Source: Tolypeutes matacus
Taxonomy: Eukaryota; Chordata; Mammalia; Cingulata; Chlamyphoridae
Reading direction: 5' to 3'
Length of the DNA: 64,000 bases
Assembly (NCBI GenBank): GCA_026826555.1
Contig: JAKSZT010053764.1
Coordinates: 34,336,555-34,400,554, forward strand
Under the pieces are notes generated by a model, which saw only the letters and a program-made list of their open reading frames with translations, ran no database searches and was not told the DNA's origin. Both the position numbers and the translations under genes were made by a program. Positions 34,106-47,051 of the stretch are shown here, one piece after another (the first letter of the stretch is position 1; each line of letters begins with the position of its first letter).

Positions 34106-34641
34106 TGCATGACTGTTGGCAGCTCAGTTGGCCCATGGGTAAATATAGTTTGACTCCAGGCAGCCCCTATGTCCATGTTAGATGTCTAGAACACTACTAT
34201 TTGCTTGCTACACATGCTGTTGGGGGTTACAGCTCTAAGGAGCACCCTCCCAAGCCAGGACTGGTGTAGGAATTGCATGGGCTACCCTGCAGGGAAAAGG
34301 CACTGTTGGGACAGCAGTTAAGTGTGCCTAGGAAATGCAGCACTGACAAAGTGTTAGTTGAGTGAATGCTTCACTTGGAAGTCAATGATTCAGAATCATT
34401 GTTAAATGACTCCCTACAATCAGGAGAGCCTCTGTTCCTTTTATTTCCTTCTGGAAGCCATTGAAGCAGCAGATCTCTCTTGTCTTCAAAATCCCCCACT
34501 GGGAATAATTAAATGGAAAAATGAAGATTATTTGAATCATTGAGTTTGGAGAAGAAATGATTTGTGGGCATTGACTCCCTGGAACTGGAGGATTAAGTTT
34601 GAGAGGAAACTAATACTTTCTCAAATCAAGAACTGTGTGTG
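34106..34641. other. Intergenic DNA, nothing recognised
   Basis: Continues the pre-insertion locus of the composite L1. No gene or repeat was recognised. 34628-34641 is the left duplication of the next element. Confidence 0.45.
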
Positions 34642-34993
34642 CTCCTGAGAGTGACAGAATGAGACTCAAATAAGTCCTCCCTGCACATGGTTCACCAGTC
34701 CCTTCTATTCAAACCTACATGCGATGCTGGAGTTTCTTAGGTATACTTCCAGAGACTGGAGCCTCCCGCCTACCTATGTGCCAGGTGTGCATGAAATCTA
34801 GGTGGAGCTGCAACTCCTACCCTACAGCTTAATGGACTCATCCAAGTCACCTGGTGAGGAGACAATGATGGGAAATGGCCATCCCAGGGAATGGAGAGGG
34901 CCTGCATCTGCAGGCAGGATCATCCCACCCACCATATCCATGGGATATAAGCCCTCTCTCACTTGGAGTTGGAGTGGACATCACCATCCCAGT

Positions 34994-35393
34994 NNNNNNN
35001 NNNNNNNNNNNNNNNNNNNNNNNNNNNNNNNNNNNNNNNNNNNNNNNNNNNNNNNNNNNNNNNNNNNNNNNNNNNNNNNNNNNNNNNNNNNNNNNNNNNN
35101 NNNNNNNNNNNNNNNNNNNNNNNNNNNNNNNNNNNNNNNNNNNNNNNNNNNNNNNNNNNNNNNNNNNNNNNNNNNNNNNNNNNNNNNNNNNNNNNNNNNN
35201 NNNNNNNNNNNNNNNNNNNNNNNNNNNNNNNNNNNNNNNNNNNNNNNNNNNNNNNNNNNNNNNNNNNNNNNNNNNNNNNNNNNNNNNNNNNNNNNNNNNN
35301 NNNNNNNNNNNNNNNNNNNNNNNNNNNNNNNNNNNNNNNNNNNNNNNNNNNNNNNNNNNNNNNNNNNNNNNNNNNNNNNNNNNNNNNNNNNNN
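34994..35393. other. Assembly gap, 400 N
   Basis: Exactly 400 Ns inside an R1 retroposon. The right edge is a fold-back (35394-35451). Confidence 0.99.
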
Positions 35394-35451
35394 ATTTGCT
35401 TACAAAAATGTTATTTATATATATATATATATAACATTTTTGTAAGCAAAT
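35394..35451. repeat. Perfect inverted repeat at the gap edge
   Basis: Two 21-nt arms (35394-35414 and 35431-35451; the left arm begins ATTTGCTTACAAAAATG) are perfect reverse complements around a 16-nt TA loop that also pairs with itself. The plain element copy near 53930-53985 has the right arm but no left arm. Confidence 0.95.
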
Positions 35452-35567
35452 ACACATATATGCATATATATTTATATATCATTTTGCAAATGTTTGTATG
35501 TATTGTGAGAATTTTGATTTTTACCCATAATAAAAAAAAAAAAAAAAAAAAAAAAGAACTGTGTGTG

Positions 35568-38500
35568 TGCATGCTGTATTACTCATGAGGAGTTTCTGTG
35601 CTTATGAGGTAGCAAGTGGAGTACAATCCTATGAAGATGTGCATATTCCCTAAAAGATTGAAAATAACCTTATCCATGTAGCAATGTTGGCCTTATTAGA
35701 TCAATCTATTTGCCAGTTTCTTGGGGAAATTTATGGGGCAGCTTTACCTATATTGTTCTGTCATGTTTAAGACAACTTGAAATTTGGAGAGAGCAGGACC
35801 CTGAAAGGAAGTAGGAATACCTGTGTGATAAAGGTGGACATGTGAGGACTGAAGTGTATTTGTAAAGGACACTATTCTTGGGTTAGTGGGAAAATGAAAC
35901 AACTGCTTGGTAAGGATTATACACGATAGATCATGAGAGAGAGTAAAAGGATGGAAAGAGGTCACTGGTCCAAATTGAAACCAGTGACCCCGGGAATTTT
36001 TAAAATTAATATTATAATTAACCACATTTTCTCTTTAGGCAGTTATTTTAAAAATTGAGGCTAGGTAGCTCTGCATTTAAGGCACTTTATTAGCTTATTA
36101 AGAGGTTTTATAGTAGCCCCTGTTCTGCTATTTGCAGCAAGTTTGTTATTTGACTTCCTTGGAATAAACATAAAACTGTGTTTTCTCATCCTTTCTGAGA
36201 ATGAATAATAGGACATTCATATACAGATTATATTTTCACGTTAGTCATGGATATCAAAACTTAAAAATAATAAGTCATTTCCAAGGAACCCTACTTAACT
36301 TATATTTGCCTATAAGAAGCTCTATATATCAAGATAGAGCTGCACCTGAAATAGATTTGGCCATTTTCAATAAGATGTGATGTGCCTTCATGTTCTGAGA
36401 ATGACAGAGGCTTAAAAGGATCTTCATGGTCTCAGCTGAAAGAGTGAGCTGGCCAAACTGAGTCCCAGAAAGACAGGTGATACACTTGGGAGCTTTAGAT
36501 GGATTAAATTCATAACACCCCATAAATTGCATCTTCAGGAGAAGAGTGAGGGTCAATGAGCTTTCTAAGAATATTTCAAGTGCAGATTTTCATACCCATT
36601 ACCTCACCAGTTATATTTAAAATTGAAACTTAAGTTATGCTCCACTATTTTTTGGTAATTCACACCTATGAAATGTAGAAAGCAATCTGCCTCTGGGGTC
36701 AACTTTTTACCTTGGAGTATCTATCGATCACTGTTTTCTTCTGACTTACTTTAACATATATTCAATTTGTGTTGTTAATTTGTACTTACTGAGTTTTGGG
36801 GTCATCTTATATTGCCAGGCCTTGATTCATCATTCTTGAATTTAAGAATTTAGTATGGCATCATAACACTCAATTTGATACATAGAGTCAGCAGAAAACC
36901 AAAATATAGTGAAGAGACTAAATTGTAGTTTGATAGCTGTTCAAAAGATAGGTTAGAATGTCTATTCTTTTTTTTATTAACCTATGGATCCCTATCTACT
37001 CTGCCCAGTCAAAAGTTTCCTACATAGATTTTTCTGCACAGTCATGTTTATCTGGGTTCTTAGACTGAAATTTGGAACCAAATAAAAAAGTTAGGTGACA
37101 GAATGAGAGATTTAATCTGGTAATATTTCCAGTATAATAAGCTTAAATGTTAAAAATGACTGATTATTGTATAGCTTTTAAAGGTAATGAGTTTAATTCA
37201 AAAGAAACAGTGGAGCCTATCTGAAAGTCATGACATTCTCCTTAAAGTATAAAAAAGTGGATTTCCTCCTATAACATTCATCTAAACAAATTTTGATATT
37301 ATGACTCAGTTTCCAGATATATTTTGATTAGTGCTAATCAACACATTCAATTAAATCTTGCAACTCTACTTCCTCACAAAAAGCTTAAAACCTGGAAAGT
37401 TCCCGTCAGAGAAACCAGTGTCTCTTGCAGTGTTGACAATAATATTGGTATGAAACATCTTTCAGATCTCTCATTTCTTTCCTGCATGTAATATAAAGCC
37501 TATCATCAACTCAGCCTCTAAGTAAACACAGCAATATGTGGTCTCAACATGGGAGCCATTCATTGCTTTGAAGACACTGTCAATTATTGCTTAAATATTC
37601 ACAACAGGCTCTGCATCCCAATAGTATGCAGTTGCACATTTACTCAGCAATGACTCTTTTATGTAATACGAAGGTTTGAAAAAACCTGCTGTTCTCATCT
37701 ATTCATACATATTATATTTCTTTTAAAATTCACATTCATGCTCACACAAGCACTACCAACTAAGTTTGAATAATATTGTCACCTTATAACAGTTGCATAT
37801 GTAGCAGGGCAATATTATCTCTGAATAGATAATGAGTATTATGTACAAAAGAGACAGTGCTTCAATCTGTATCTTATTTTTAAGGTGCCCTAGACTGAGA
37901 GCTACTCCAAGCCCTGCTGAGACAAGATAAGCTGGCTCCAAGAACCGAAATGCACTCAACATTATTGTTCCTAGCTGCCTCATATGTGACCCCTCTTTAA
38001 CACATACTCACGTGGATTACAATTCACATCCTGCCAGGTATCTAGGGAAGCTTTGTCCTGAGTTATGTTTATCACCATATCAGCTACCTACCTATTCCAA
38101 ATTCCCACCTTTGATAGACCCTGCCACCTGACTTAAATCTAAAGATAGTGGAACAAAGATGAGCTCATGCTTCAGCTTGTGGCACTGAACCAGAAAATAC
38201 CAGGAATCCTCCTGGCCTGGAACATATTGGCCCAGCCAGAAATGGTGGGGTTCACTTGGAGCCCAAGAACTCTTTCCCACCAGCAGTCTTGGGGTCTAGT
38301 ATTCAATATGCCATATAGACTCTGGGTATGCTAGTGGGTAGGTCATTGTACCTCCTGACCCCCACTCAGCCCACATTTCCCTGCTTACTGCATATCTCCT
38401 CATCCAACTGGATACACCAAGGCCAATGTTATAGAATTAAGAAGTAGTCTACAAGCCATCTCCCATGGAGAGTATATCTAGTTCTCCACTGTGCCCTTTC

Positions 38501-40190
38501 ACATCTGCCTCTGAAGCCATGAAAATGTCCTCCAGATTTGTTCTGAGCCCTTGGCTCCTGCATTAGCCCCAATGGTTCCCCAATGGCTCTCCAACCATCC
38601 CCTGCACTGGCCCCATCTTATGGGAAGACCAGCATGCCTTAAATCCAAGCCTCATTTCCAACATTGTTCGCTTATCTTTTGTTTATTTTTAAACGTTCTT
38701 TCCTTACACAGTAATCATTATCACCCCACACCTCTGACTCTACTATGAACTTATATTTATTTTAAGGTGGAGTGACTAAAATTACCAAAATGAAGAAACA
38801 CATCACTTATGTGAGAGAGTATTTTTGAAATATAAATCCAAAGTATTTATATTTACTGGACAATTTTCCAGTCTTTTAAGGCCTCTACTATGAAATTTGC
38901 TGTGGTAGTTATACAGGCATCACAATGAATACAGAGGAAATTTGGTAAAACTTTAAAATTAGAGAATCTGTAATTTATAATTTTATACTTTCCTTCTCTA
39001 CAATAGCAGAGCTTTGGATTTTGAATTTTCCTACATAATTTGATCTTTTATCTGATCTTCTTTTCCTACAAGATTATGCCCAATAAGTGCAACCCCAAGT
39101 TTCTCATACAAGGGGAACGTGTGATAGCAAATAATATTTGCATGATCAGCAAAACTTGCTGCTGAAAGTAAAGTGATAATTTTAAGAGTGTTCTACTGTG
39201 ACATACAGCATTTACCAACAAGTTTTAACAACTTACAAGTTATTGAATAAATAAGCCTAGGTGATGAAGTTGCAATTTTAATTCACCAGAATATTTCTAT
39301 AGCTCTCATCAGTAATAATTAATGATGTCCAAATATTGACTGATCATCTGCATAGAAAATATTCTGGAAAATTTTTAAGGATTACTAAGGATGAAATTTG
39401 GATGAAGACTTTAGTAACTGAGTTACTCGACATTAAGGAGGAATATATAAATAAAATAAAATAAAATAAAATAAAAACAAATCTTTAAAAAAAGAAACAA
39501 CAACAACAAAAAAATCAGACACCAAAATGAGACTTTCTTCCTTTAGGTAGTTAAGGCTAAAAGATAATTTAAAAATAAATATTTTTCTAACCATGTAATT
39601 TAATATTATAAAAAATTAGTTCCTTTAGTAAGAGAACCAAAATAATGACCCACTGGTCTGCTTTGTCACATAGGAATTTGTTCTGTTGTATATAACAAAA
39701 ATCCAACTATAGTGACTTAATCCAATAGGGCTTTAATGGTTCTCATATTAAACAAAGTCTGGAGGTAGAGAGTATAGGGATGAAGCAGATGCTTGAGAAA
39801 ATCACTAATGACCCAAGATCCTTCTAACCCTCTACACCTCCACCCTTAACACTGCATCTGTCATCCTCCTCCTCCTCCTCTTCTTCCTTCTCCTAAAAAA
39901 GAGTAAAAGGCAAAGACAAAGGGTAGCCAGTCAAGTCTTCCCTTTTAAACATGATATTATAGCTTAATCTTCAAATAGACTTTAGTTTCAAACTCATTGG
40001 TCAGAATGAGAGACACCTGGCTACTCTTAGCTGTAAATGGATCTGGGTAAATTATTTTTCCTGGGCATTTGCTCTCTGACACAACCAACCAACCAAACTG
40101 GGATTCTATTAATAAAAATGAAGAGGAGAAGATAACTAGCAGTGTCTGCCACATACCATGCCAAGCTTCTCTCCATGAAATTGCCCTTTA
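35568..40190. other. Long unique intergenic stretch, no gene seen
   Basis: No coding signal. 38000-38660 is more GC-rich than its surroundings but was not recognised. Simple repeats: (AAAAT)n at about 39449-39476, CTC-rich at 39863-39893, and ACCA at 40081-40096. Small ORFs here (for example 35744-36025 and 38092-38280) show no family features. Confidence 0.45.
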
Positions 40191-40195
40191 TTATC

Positions 40196-40794
40196 TGTAT
40201 TAGTTTGCCTAAGGCTGTCAATGCAAAGTACCAGAAATGGGTTGGATTTTATAATGGGAATTTTATTAGGAGAAAATCTTAGAGATCCAAGGCTGTGAAA
40301 ATGTCCAAATAAAGGCATCATCAGAGATGCTTTCTCACCAAAGGTCAGCTGCTAGCAGATCCTGGAGTCCTGCCACATGGTGAGGCAAGATGGTGGGTGT
40401 GCAGGTCTTCTCTACTTTCTCCTCAAGCTCAGCTGTGAGTGAACTGGCATCCCTCCCTGGACCTCATCTCCTTGAGACTTTCAGGGCTTTTCTGTCTTTC
40501 TGAAGCTGTAGGCAAACCTGGAGTCCTCTCTCTCACATGGCCAGGTCAAAATGGCAGAGCTCCCTTTTCTGTGTGTGTGTCTCTCTGGGTTATTAGTTTA
40601 TATAAGACCCAGCAAGAGAGCAGAGACCTAACCTGAGTCACCTCTCACTGATGTAGTTTAATCAAAAGCAATCTAATCAAGGTCCCTTAACTGAATCTAA
40701 TGCAAAGGCCCTCTTAACTCCATCTAACCAAAAGGCCCCACACACAATAGGCTTCCATGCACAGGAATGGGGTCCACAAAAGACTCAAACCAGG
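40196..40794 (-). mobile_element. MaLR-like solo LTR, minus
   Basis: Starts TGTATTAGTTTGCCTAAGGC and ends AAACCAGGACA. It contains GGGAATTTTATTAGGAGAAA (reverse of the LTR polyadenylation region) and TTTATATAAGACC (reverse TATA-like). Order matches 14117-14571 and 47052-47584. The duplication is not clear. Confidence 0.72.
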
Positions 40795-41730
40795 ACACTG
40801 TCCTTTATACATTTTACTATGGAGATAAATTCCTACCACATACTACTGAGGGTCACATAATGTATAACTTCAGGTACCATCAATGATAATATTTTCCTGT
40901 TGCTGAGTCCCATTACAGGGTAGACCTACTTAGCAATGCAACTTAATAAGAAACCTGAGTTTAATATGTCCTTGAGAATTTAACCTAGGACTTTAGGCAC
41001 CCACAATTAGTTCAATAATCCCTCTTTCCCTAGCCCTATTGCTCCCTTTCTGTTGTACTATCTCTACATTTTCATTCAGGCACACATAATAATTCTATCT
41101 AAAATATATCAGTGATATCAACAAAAGTGGGATATGTTTTGCTGATCATCTTCCTAAATGCCTCAATTCTTTAAAGTGTTTTTTAAATTAAGACATAGCC
41201 TATCTATCTACCTATCTATCTATCAATCTAACTATTCCTGATGTTTTGTGGTATTCATCTAACTGCATTCTGGGATCATTTGCTTACCTGAGCAATTTAT
41301 CTCATTCAAATGCACAGAACAATATCCCTTCCAAAGCAGTCTGAATACCTTAGAATAAAAGGAAATGCAATTTAGAAAAATTGTGGTTCCCATGAGTCTA
41401 AGGTTTCAGAAACCTCTCTTATGTTTTCCATTCTTCTGCAAAAGCAAAGGCTTAAATGTGAATGATCATTGTGGTTACATTTTATCCAGAGAGATTACAT
41501 ACCTGTCAAGATACTAACTGTCCAATTCTACTATAGTAGAATGAAATGCAGAAAAGAATTTATTTGATAAATCAAGACTTCCTGTTTTTGTGTAAAATAA
41601 CCAGAAACAATATATAGAGGTGAGTTTTAAAAACTCCAGTTTTCTTAATGAATGCCTCAGTTTTCTACTTTGTTAGCATATATCTGACAAAAATAAAAAT
41701 AATAATTGATATTTTTATCATGCTTGAAAG
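40795..41730. other. Intergenic DNA with a TCTA microsatellite
   Basis: (TCTA)n-like run at about 41200-41225. The rest was not recognised. Confidence 0.5.
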
Positions 41731-41734
41731 ATCC

Positions 41735-41885
41735 ACAAGCATTTAACTTACATAATCTTATTTGATTCTAATTTTTATAAAGTAGGTAGGGAATGTATTA
41801 TCATCTACATTCTACAGATAAAATTAAAAGTGCCTAAGTGCCAGATGAAGAATCTATATTCTGATTGCCAGACTGCTGGGAAAAT
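41735..41885 (-). repeat. MIR SINE fragment, minus
   Basis: ATTATCATCTACATTCTACA GATAAAATTAAAAGTGCCTA and CTGATTGCCAGACTGCTG follow minus MIR order. Confidence 0.65.
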
Positions 41886-42615
41886 TTCTTTTCACTTAAT
41901 AAATGTTAAAAAGGCAATCTGAACTTTCACATCTATTGAAAATGAACATAAAATCCCATAATTATATGTCTCATTGTTAACAATTTCCCTGAACAATGAC
42001 TAAATCTGCCAGGGTCCAGCACAGGAAAAGCTCCTCTCTTCGTTCAATTGGGAGATTCTCAAATAATGAACTCTGATACAAGGAGGAGGAAAAATTTACT
42101 AACTTTTTCCTTCATGGTTCATAATGTTCAGCATCTTATTTAAGCAGGTTTTCCCTACCTGGAACTCTTACAGATATTCTCCTATGTTTTTTTCTAAGGA
42201 ATTTCCAATATTGCCACTCTCATTTATGTTCATCAGATCACTTGGTGTAATGATCTGAGGTAGGGATCTAATTTTATTTTCCCCATGCATACAAGCAATA
42301 GTCCTGGAATCATTTATTGAGATATTATTCTTTCTCCACTAATTTGTGATGTTACCTCTGCATGTGTGCATCTTTCTGTGGATCAGAGAGGAAATCAATA
42401 TCATAACTCTCTTAAATTCCATGATTTTAGAGTAAGGTTTGATATCTGGTAAGGAACTCCAAGGTTTAGAGGTTTGGAGGTGTCAGAGGAAAGGAGAAGG
42501 GATTGGAGAGTTTTGTAGGTAAAAGAAGACAGAGTGATAATCTAGAAATGAATTGAAGAAAACAGACTCACTGGGAGTATTGCAATAGTTTACTGGTAGT
42601 TATGCCTTTGTCCCT
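41886..42615. other. Intergenic DNA, nothing recognised
   Basis: Unique-looking sequence without ORFs of note. Confidence 0.45.
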
Positions 42616-42619
42616 GTCC

Positions 42620-43190
42620 CCTTCAGAATCTCTTCTCTTCCCATCAACCCAAATAATTTAAGTTACTTTTAAAAGTTTTAAGTGAGATCATGCCACTCCT
42701 CTCATCAAATTCTCCAATAATTTCCTATCTCACGTGGAGTAAAAGCCAAAGTTCCTGCCAAGGCCTACACAATCTAAATAATCTCAGCTGACCCTAACTC
42801 TGACTTCACTGCCTATTACTTGCCACTGTTAACATGCTACTTCAATCACCCCACACTGGCCTCATTTCAGTTTCTCAAATAGGGCCTCTGTACATGCTCT
42901 CCATGAAAAGCTGTTCTGCTGGATATTGTCATGACTGTTCCCTCACTTTATTCTCATCTCTGCGTGAAAGGCATATCATGAGAGATGCTTAACCTCGGCA
43001 CTCTAAATAATGAGCATTTCCTCCCACCATCAATCTTTAACTGTTTCCTTTATTTTTCCCCACCCCTGCCCAATATTTGTAAACTCCATTACAGAATAGA
43101 CTCTATCTCTCTGGTTCATCATTACAACACAGGGAGCTAGAGCAACGCCTAGCTCACGGCAAGCATTGCATCACTCAATAACAGTTGAGA
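42620..43190 (+). repeat. L2 LINE 3' end
   Basis: A readable L2 series: GAGATCATGCCACTCCTCTC, AAGGCCTACACAATCTAAAT, CACACTGGCCTCATTTCAGT, AGGGCCTCTGTACATGCTCT, then GCCTAGCTCACGGCAAGCAT and ACTCAATAACAGTTGAGAGA at the end. Old and non-coding. Confidence 0.8.
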
Positions 43191-43239
43191 GAGGGAAAAA
43201 ATGCCATGTACCTTCAAAAGGCAGCTCAAAACTCATAGA

Positions 43240-43450
43240 GGCAGCCTAGCAAAAATCATGAACTCTGGGGTCATATAGAACAGGCATTTAAAACCCTGCT
43301 CCAAGACCTATTAAACATGTCAAGTGTGTTATGTTAAGCCTAGATCTTATCATCTGTTCTATGAAATAATACCAACCTCACAAGATTGACTTGATGATTA
43401 AATGCCATATTTTGTATAAAGTAAGTGTTCCATAAATATTGATTTTGTTT
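43240..43450 (+). repeat. MIR SINE
   Basis: ATGAACTCTGGGGTCATATA, CTTATCATCTGTTCTATGAA and AAGTGTTCCATAAATATTGA in MIR order. Confidence 0.72.
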
Positions 43451-43584
43451 CCTTAATTAGCCTTATTCTTGGCTTACGGGTCATTTTAGAGTTAAAAGAC
43501 TTAGAATCAGATGAAATGAAAAAATGTTTTTAACTTGCAAATACTAGGGCTATTTATGATTTTTTTGGTGGGAGGCAAAATGGA

Positions 43585-43775
43585 GCTGACATTTACTGAG
43601 GACTGGTAATGCATCAGTCATTTTACCTAAAGTATTTTATGTCTTCTCTTTTAATCCTACAAATGAAAAAAACTGAGAATCAAAAAAGTTAAATAACTTG
43701 TCCAAAGCCTCCCAGGTAGAAGCAGGAGAGCAGAGATTCACATGTAACATCTGTCTGACATCTCCACCCACCTTT
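43585..43775 (-). repeat. MIR SINE, minus
   Basis: GACATTTACTGAGGACTGGT, AAATGAAAAAAACTGAGAAT, AACTTGTCCAAAGCCTCCCA and CAGAGATTCACATGTAACAT in minus order. Confidence 0.75.
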
Positions 43776-44415
43776 TTTCATTATGCTAAGTTTTTTTCCC
43801 TACAATAAGAGGAAGGTACCCCTCTTCTCTAACACCTGGAATAAACTGAACCAGACTGACATTATTAAAATAAGTGACAAAGGTCTGGTAACACCAGTAT
43901 GTGGGAGAAAGGGAACTCAGTTTTTTGATAGGCAGCATTCAAAACTGTAATGCAAAACTTTTTTTTTTAAATCCTGCAGTCTATACTGTTTCAAAATAAG
44001 GAAAAAATAATGTATTTTTTTATTGTCTAAAAACAAATCTGCTTTTATTTAGAACAGTGAACTAGGAATAATAAAAATAATAAATAGGGTAACCTGTTTT
44101 CTTCAGTTAATCATGCAGAAAGATGTTCCAAGGTATAGAAGAATATTCTACAGAGTTTTTTGGGGGGTTAGGGCCACATGTGATATCTACAGGTTTTTTT
44201 CTAAGCTACCTCAATGAATGGCAATGAATTAGTAAATTTTTCATGGTCTGGCTATCTTTGCATGCGTTTTAGATTTGTTATCACTCTGAGAATACATTCT
44301 TCTCCTGGAGACCTACTTATTTTAATCAACAATTTTCATTCTGCAATTCAGACAAATTATTTATTTAGATATGTTGCTTTATCTATTCTGGTTATAAGCT
44401 AATCTTCCTGACCAA
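43776..44415. other. Intergenic DNA, nothing recognised
   Basis: AT-rich and unique-looking. Confidence 0.4.
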
Positions 44416-44417
44416 GA

Positions 44418-44505
44418 ACAATGATGATGGTGATGACAAAGATTATGATGATGATGATAATAGTGATAATGACAATACTGATAATGCTGATATTGATAAT
44501 AAGTG
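44418..44505. repeat. Imperfect (GAT)n microsatellite
   Basis: GATGATGGTGATGACAAAG, GATGATGATGATAATAGTG and further GATAAT units. The facing ORFs of poly-Ile/Met/His at 44379-44645 are products of this repeat. Confidence 0.9.
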
Positions 44506-44519
44506 AGGAGAAAAGATAT

Positions 44520-44725
44520 TTTAGTACTTGCTTTGTGCCAGGCACTCTTGGAAACACTTTGCATGTACTAGTTAATGTACCATCACAACAATTCCGTGAT
44601 GTTGGTACTATTATTTTCATCTCCAGTCTAGAGATGAGAAAATAGAGGTAGAAAAAGATGAAGTAACTTGCCCAACTGCATAATGCAGCCTGGACTACTA
44701 TCTGTGTGCTCTTACCCTAAGTTTT
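44520..44725 (-). repeat. MIR SINE, minus
   Basis: TGCCAGGCACTCTTGGAAAC, GTACTATTATTTTCATCTCC, AGATGAGAAAATAGAGG and AAGTAACTTGCCCAACTGCA: nearly full-length. Confidence 0.85.
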
Positions 44726-47048
44726 ACTGTGGCACAAAGGTGGTTATACATCTCTGTTGGGGTCTGAGCTGATCCTTGTTGATTTTGCTATTTCAATCTC
44801 ATTTCCTTGCTTGCAAGTTATGTTTAGGGTAAGAGGAGGTACAACATTCTGCAGGCTCCAAATATCAACAGTATACTGACCATATTTCAGTAGCATACAA
44901 GAGGGGCACATGGTGTCTTCATGGATGTTTTTGTCAATTTCAGGTTTTAAAGACAGTCTAGAACTCTACATGATATGGTTTAGAAACATGTAATATGGGG
45001 ACCTTTTGCACATTTGGTTGTTTTGTGGGTCAAGGGACAGAGTATTTGAGATTAGAAAGCCTGAAATATATGGTCCCCATACTTCAAGTAAATCTGCTTG
45101 TCCTAATATCCTGAGAACTGATTCAGGAGGTGAACGTAAAACACCTGAGGAGAATTAAGAAGCCATTCTAGTATAAACCCTGTAACCTCAACATTTTTGA
45201 ATGACAGAGAGAGCTGTTGATATGGTAGATTTGGAACCAGTCCCCCAGTAATATCAATATAAAGACCTTGCACTATATTTTTTAGTGAAGTTTCATCTTA
45301 CTATTTCTTAGACTTTGTTTTCCCCTTAAGGAAAGAAAAAAAGAGAGAAAATAAAGGTTCAGTGTTTATTCCTATATTGTCCTAACACAATTTCCTTGTT
45401 AAATTTTGTGGAATTGAATTAAATCTCACCAGAGAAAATTGAAGAAAATGCAAAACTCATTATAAAAATGTGAATATTAAAAACTGGAATAATGTTGCTA
45501 ACCTGGAACTGCAGAAACCATGGGTCTTATGATCATTAATCTCCTGTGTTTCAAATAGTATGCTCTGTTGCCTTTCTGAGGCAGAGCCGCATGAGAAATA
45601 AGGATGGAGATGATTGACAAGTCTTTCAAAAAGTTAAAATGTAAACCTCTTCTTTCGGTTTATGGTTATAACCACTGTTAACAGAGCTATTTCTCATCTC
45701 CCTATTAGCTTTGGGTTTCTGTCTTCTATCCTAAAACACATTGTATTAATTTTTTTCATTTGCTACTTGCCATGATGATCATTTTGTTGTTGATTTCAAG
45801 AATTTCCCTTAATGGAATTTTTTTTTGTTGAAAGAGCGCATCTTTGACTACTATGTAATCGTGTCTGAACTCTATAATATGGGAAAAAATAGGAGATTTT
45901 CCTTTAAATACAAGTATTTCGTTACTCAGTCTTTTAATTTTCCAATCCCAACCCGCTAAATAAAAAAAAACAATAAATATTATTATGAATGCATCACACT
46001 GGTTCACAGTATATTTATGAATATACTACATTTCCTTTATCAGGTATGAGCCCCAAATTGTATATATCCTCATCAGCACTCCTTAGCTTCTTCATAAAGT
46101 TGGCTTTTCAAAGTGATGACTAAAATATAATTGGTTTTTATTAAGGGTATTTATAAGAAATGGCCAAATATAGAAACTCTTCAAAGTGCTGGAAACATTA
46201 TTATTACGGTAATGATTTAGTATATACTTGAGTTGTCTTATATTAAGATATAAAGAATTAAGAAAAATATTATCTCTCCTTTTGAACTAGTTTAAGCAAG
46301 TTATCATTTTTTTCTGGGATATCAAAGAATAATTGCTTTACAATAATATTCCAAGCCATAGAAAATGTATAATGTCTTCCCTATGTTTTTAGCTCTTTCT
46401 AGGAGTATATATTTTCTTTGCACTTCTAAGCACAATTCCTGATTAATCCCAATGTTATCTTTCTTATACTATGCATAAAGGCAGGCAATCAACATAAGAC
46501 TTTTACTCGTTTCTTAAAAAAAACAAAAGCTTTTCATGAGTTTATTAGCTTTTATACAAAATTTGAGGGTCATGGAGATGGTTCAATCATTTTGGCAAAT
46601 CTTTTGCCATCTCACTGACTCACCCATCCCAGCTGCATGAGCTTCAGAGTCTTCTGTTATAGAAAGCCATGCAGCCCTCCACATTTATTATTCTCTAACT
46701 TGAATGCCCCAACTTATCAGTGTGCTGTATGGGACAAAGAGTCTTTCATTATTAGAGCTTCACATTTATTAAAAAAGGTTGTAGCAACAGATTTAAATTT
46801 ATTTTTCTTCCTGTTACACATACACACTTACTTTTATTTTACACTGAGAACCATGTGATCATACCGAGTCCCCTTTTGTCCTTGCTTTAGAGAGGGCTCA
46901 AAACTAAATATATTTTCTTAGTACATGGTTTTGGCTATTTGTATTTTCATCTTCATCTGGCTTATTACTTGACCCCTAGCATTTATTCTTGTCTAAATAG
47001 CTTTATATTTTTTAAATGCTAAGTCATTTACCATTTTTGGAAGGACTT
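44726..47048. other. Unique intergenic stretch
   Basis: No repeat was recognised. A minus-strand ORF of 83 codons at 45756-46007 has a hydrophobic N-terminal stretch (FIIIFIVFFYLAGW) and then a mixed polar part. I cannot assign it, and AT-rich sequence gives such frames by chance. Confidence 0.4.
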
Positions 47049-47051
47049 GGT

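Larger units (their letters stand above)
34642..35553 (+). mobile_element. R1 retroposon containing an assembly gap
   Basis: Flanked by a perfect 14-bp duplication, AAGAACTGTGTGTG, at 34628-34641 and 35554-35567, with a 23-A tail just before the right copy. The 5' part shares CCATGGGATATAAGCCCTCT-type sequence with 4870-4920. The 3' part (35431-35530) is the reverse complement of 53876-53955. The ORFs at 34802-35588 run through Ns and are artefacts. Confidence 0.8.

Noticed and set aside
34802..35588. Long ORFs of 158-237 codons on both strands
   Set aside because: They read through the 400-N gap; the X residues are not sequence.
44379..44645. Poly-Ile/Met and poly-His/Tyr ORFs
   Set aside because: Translations of the (GAT)n microsatellite.
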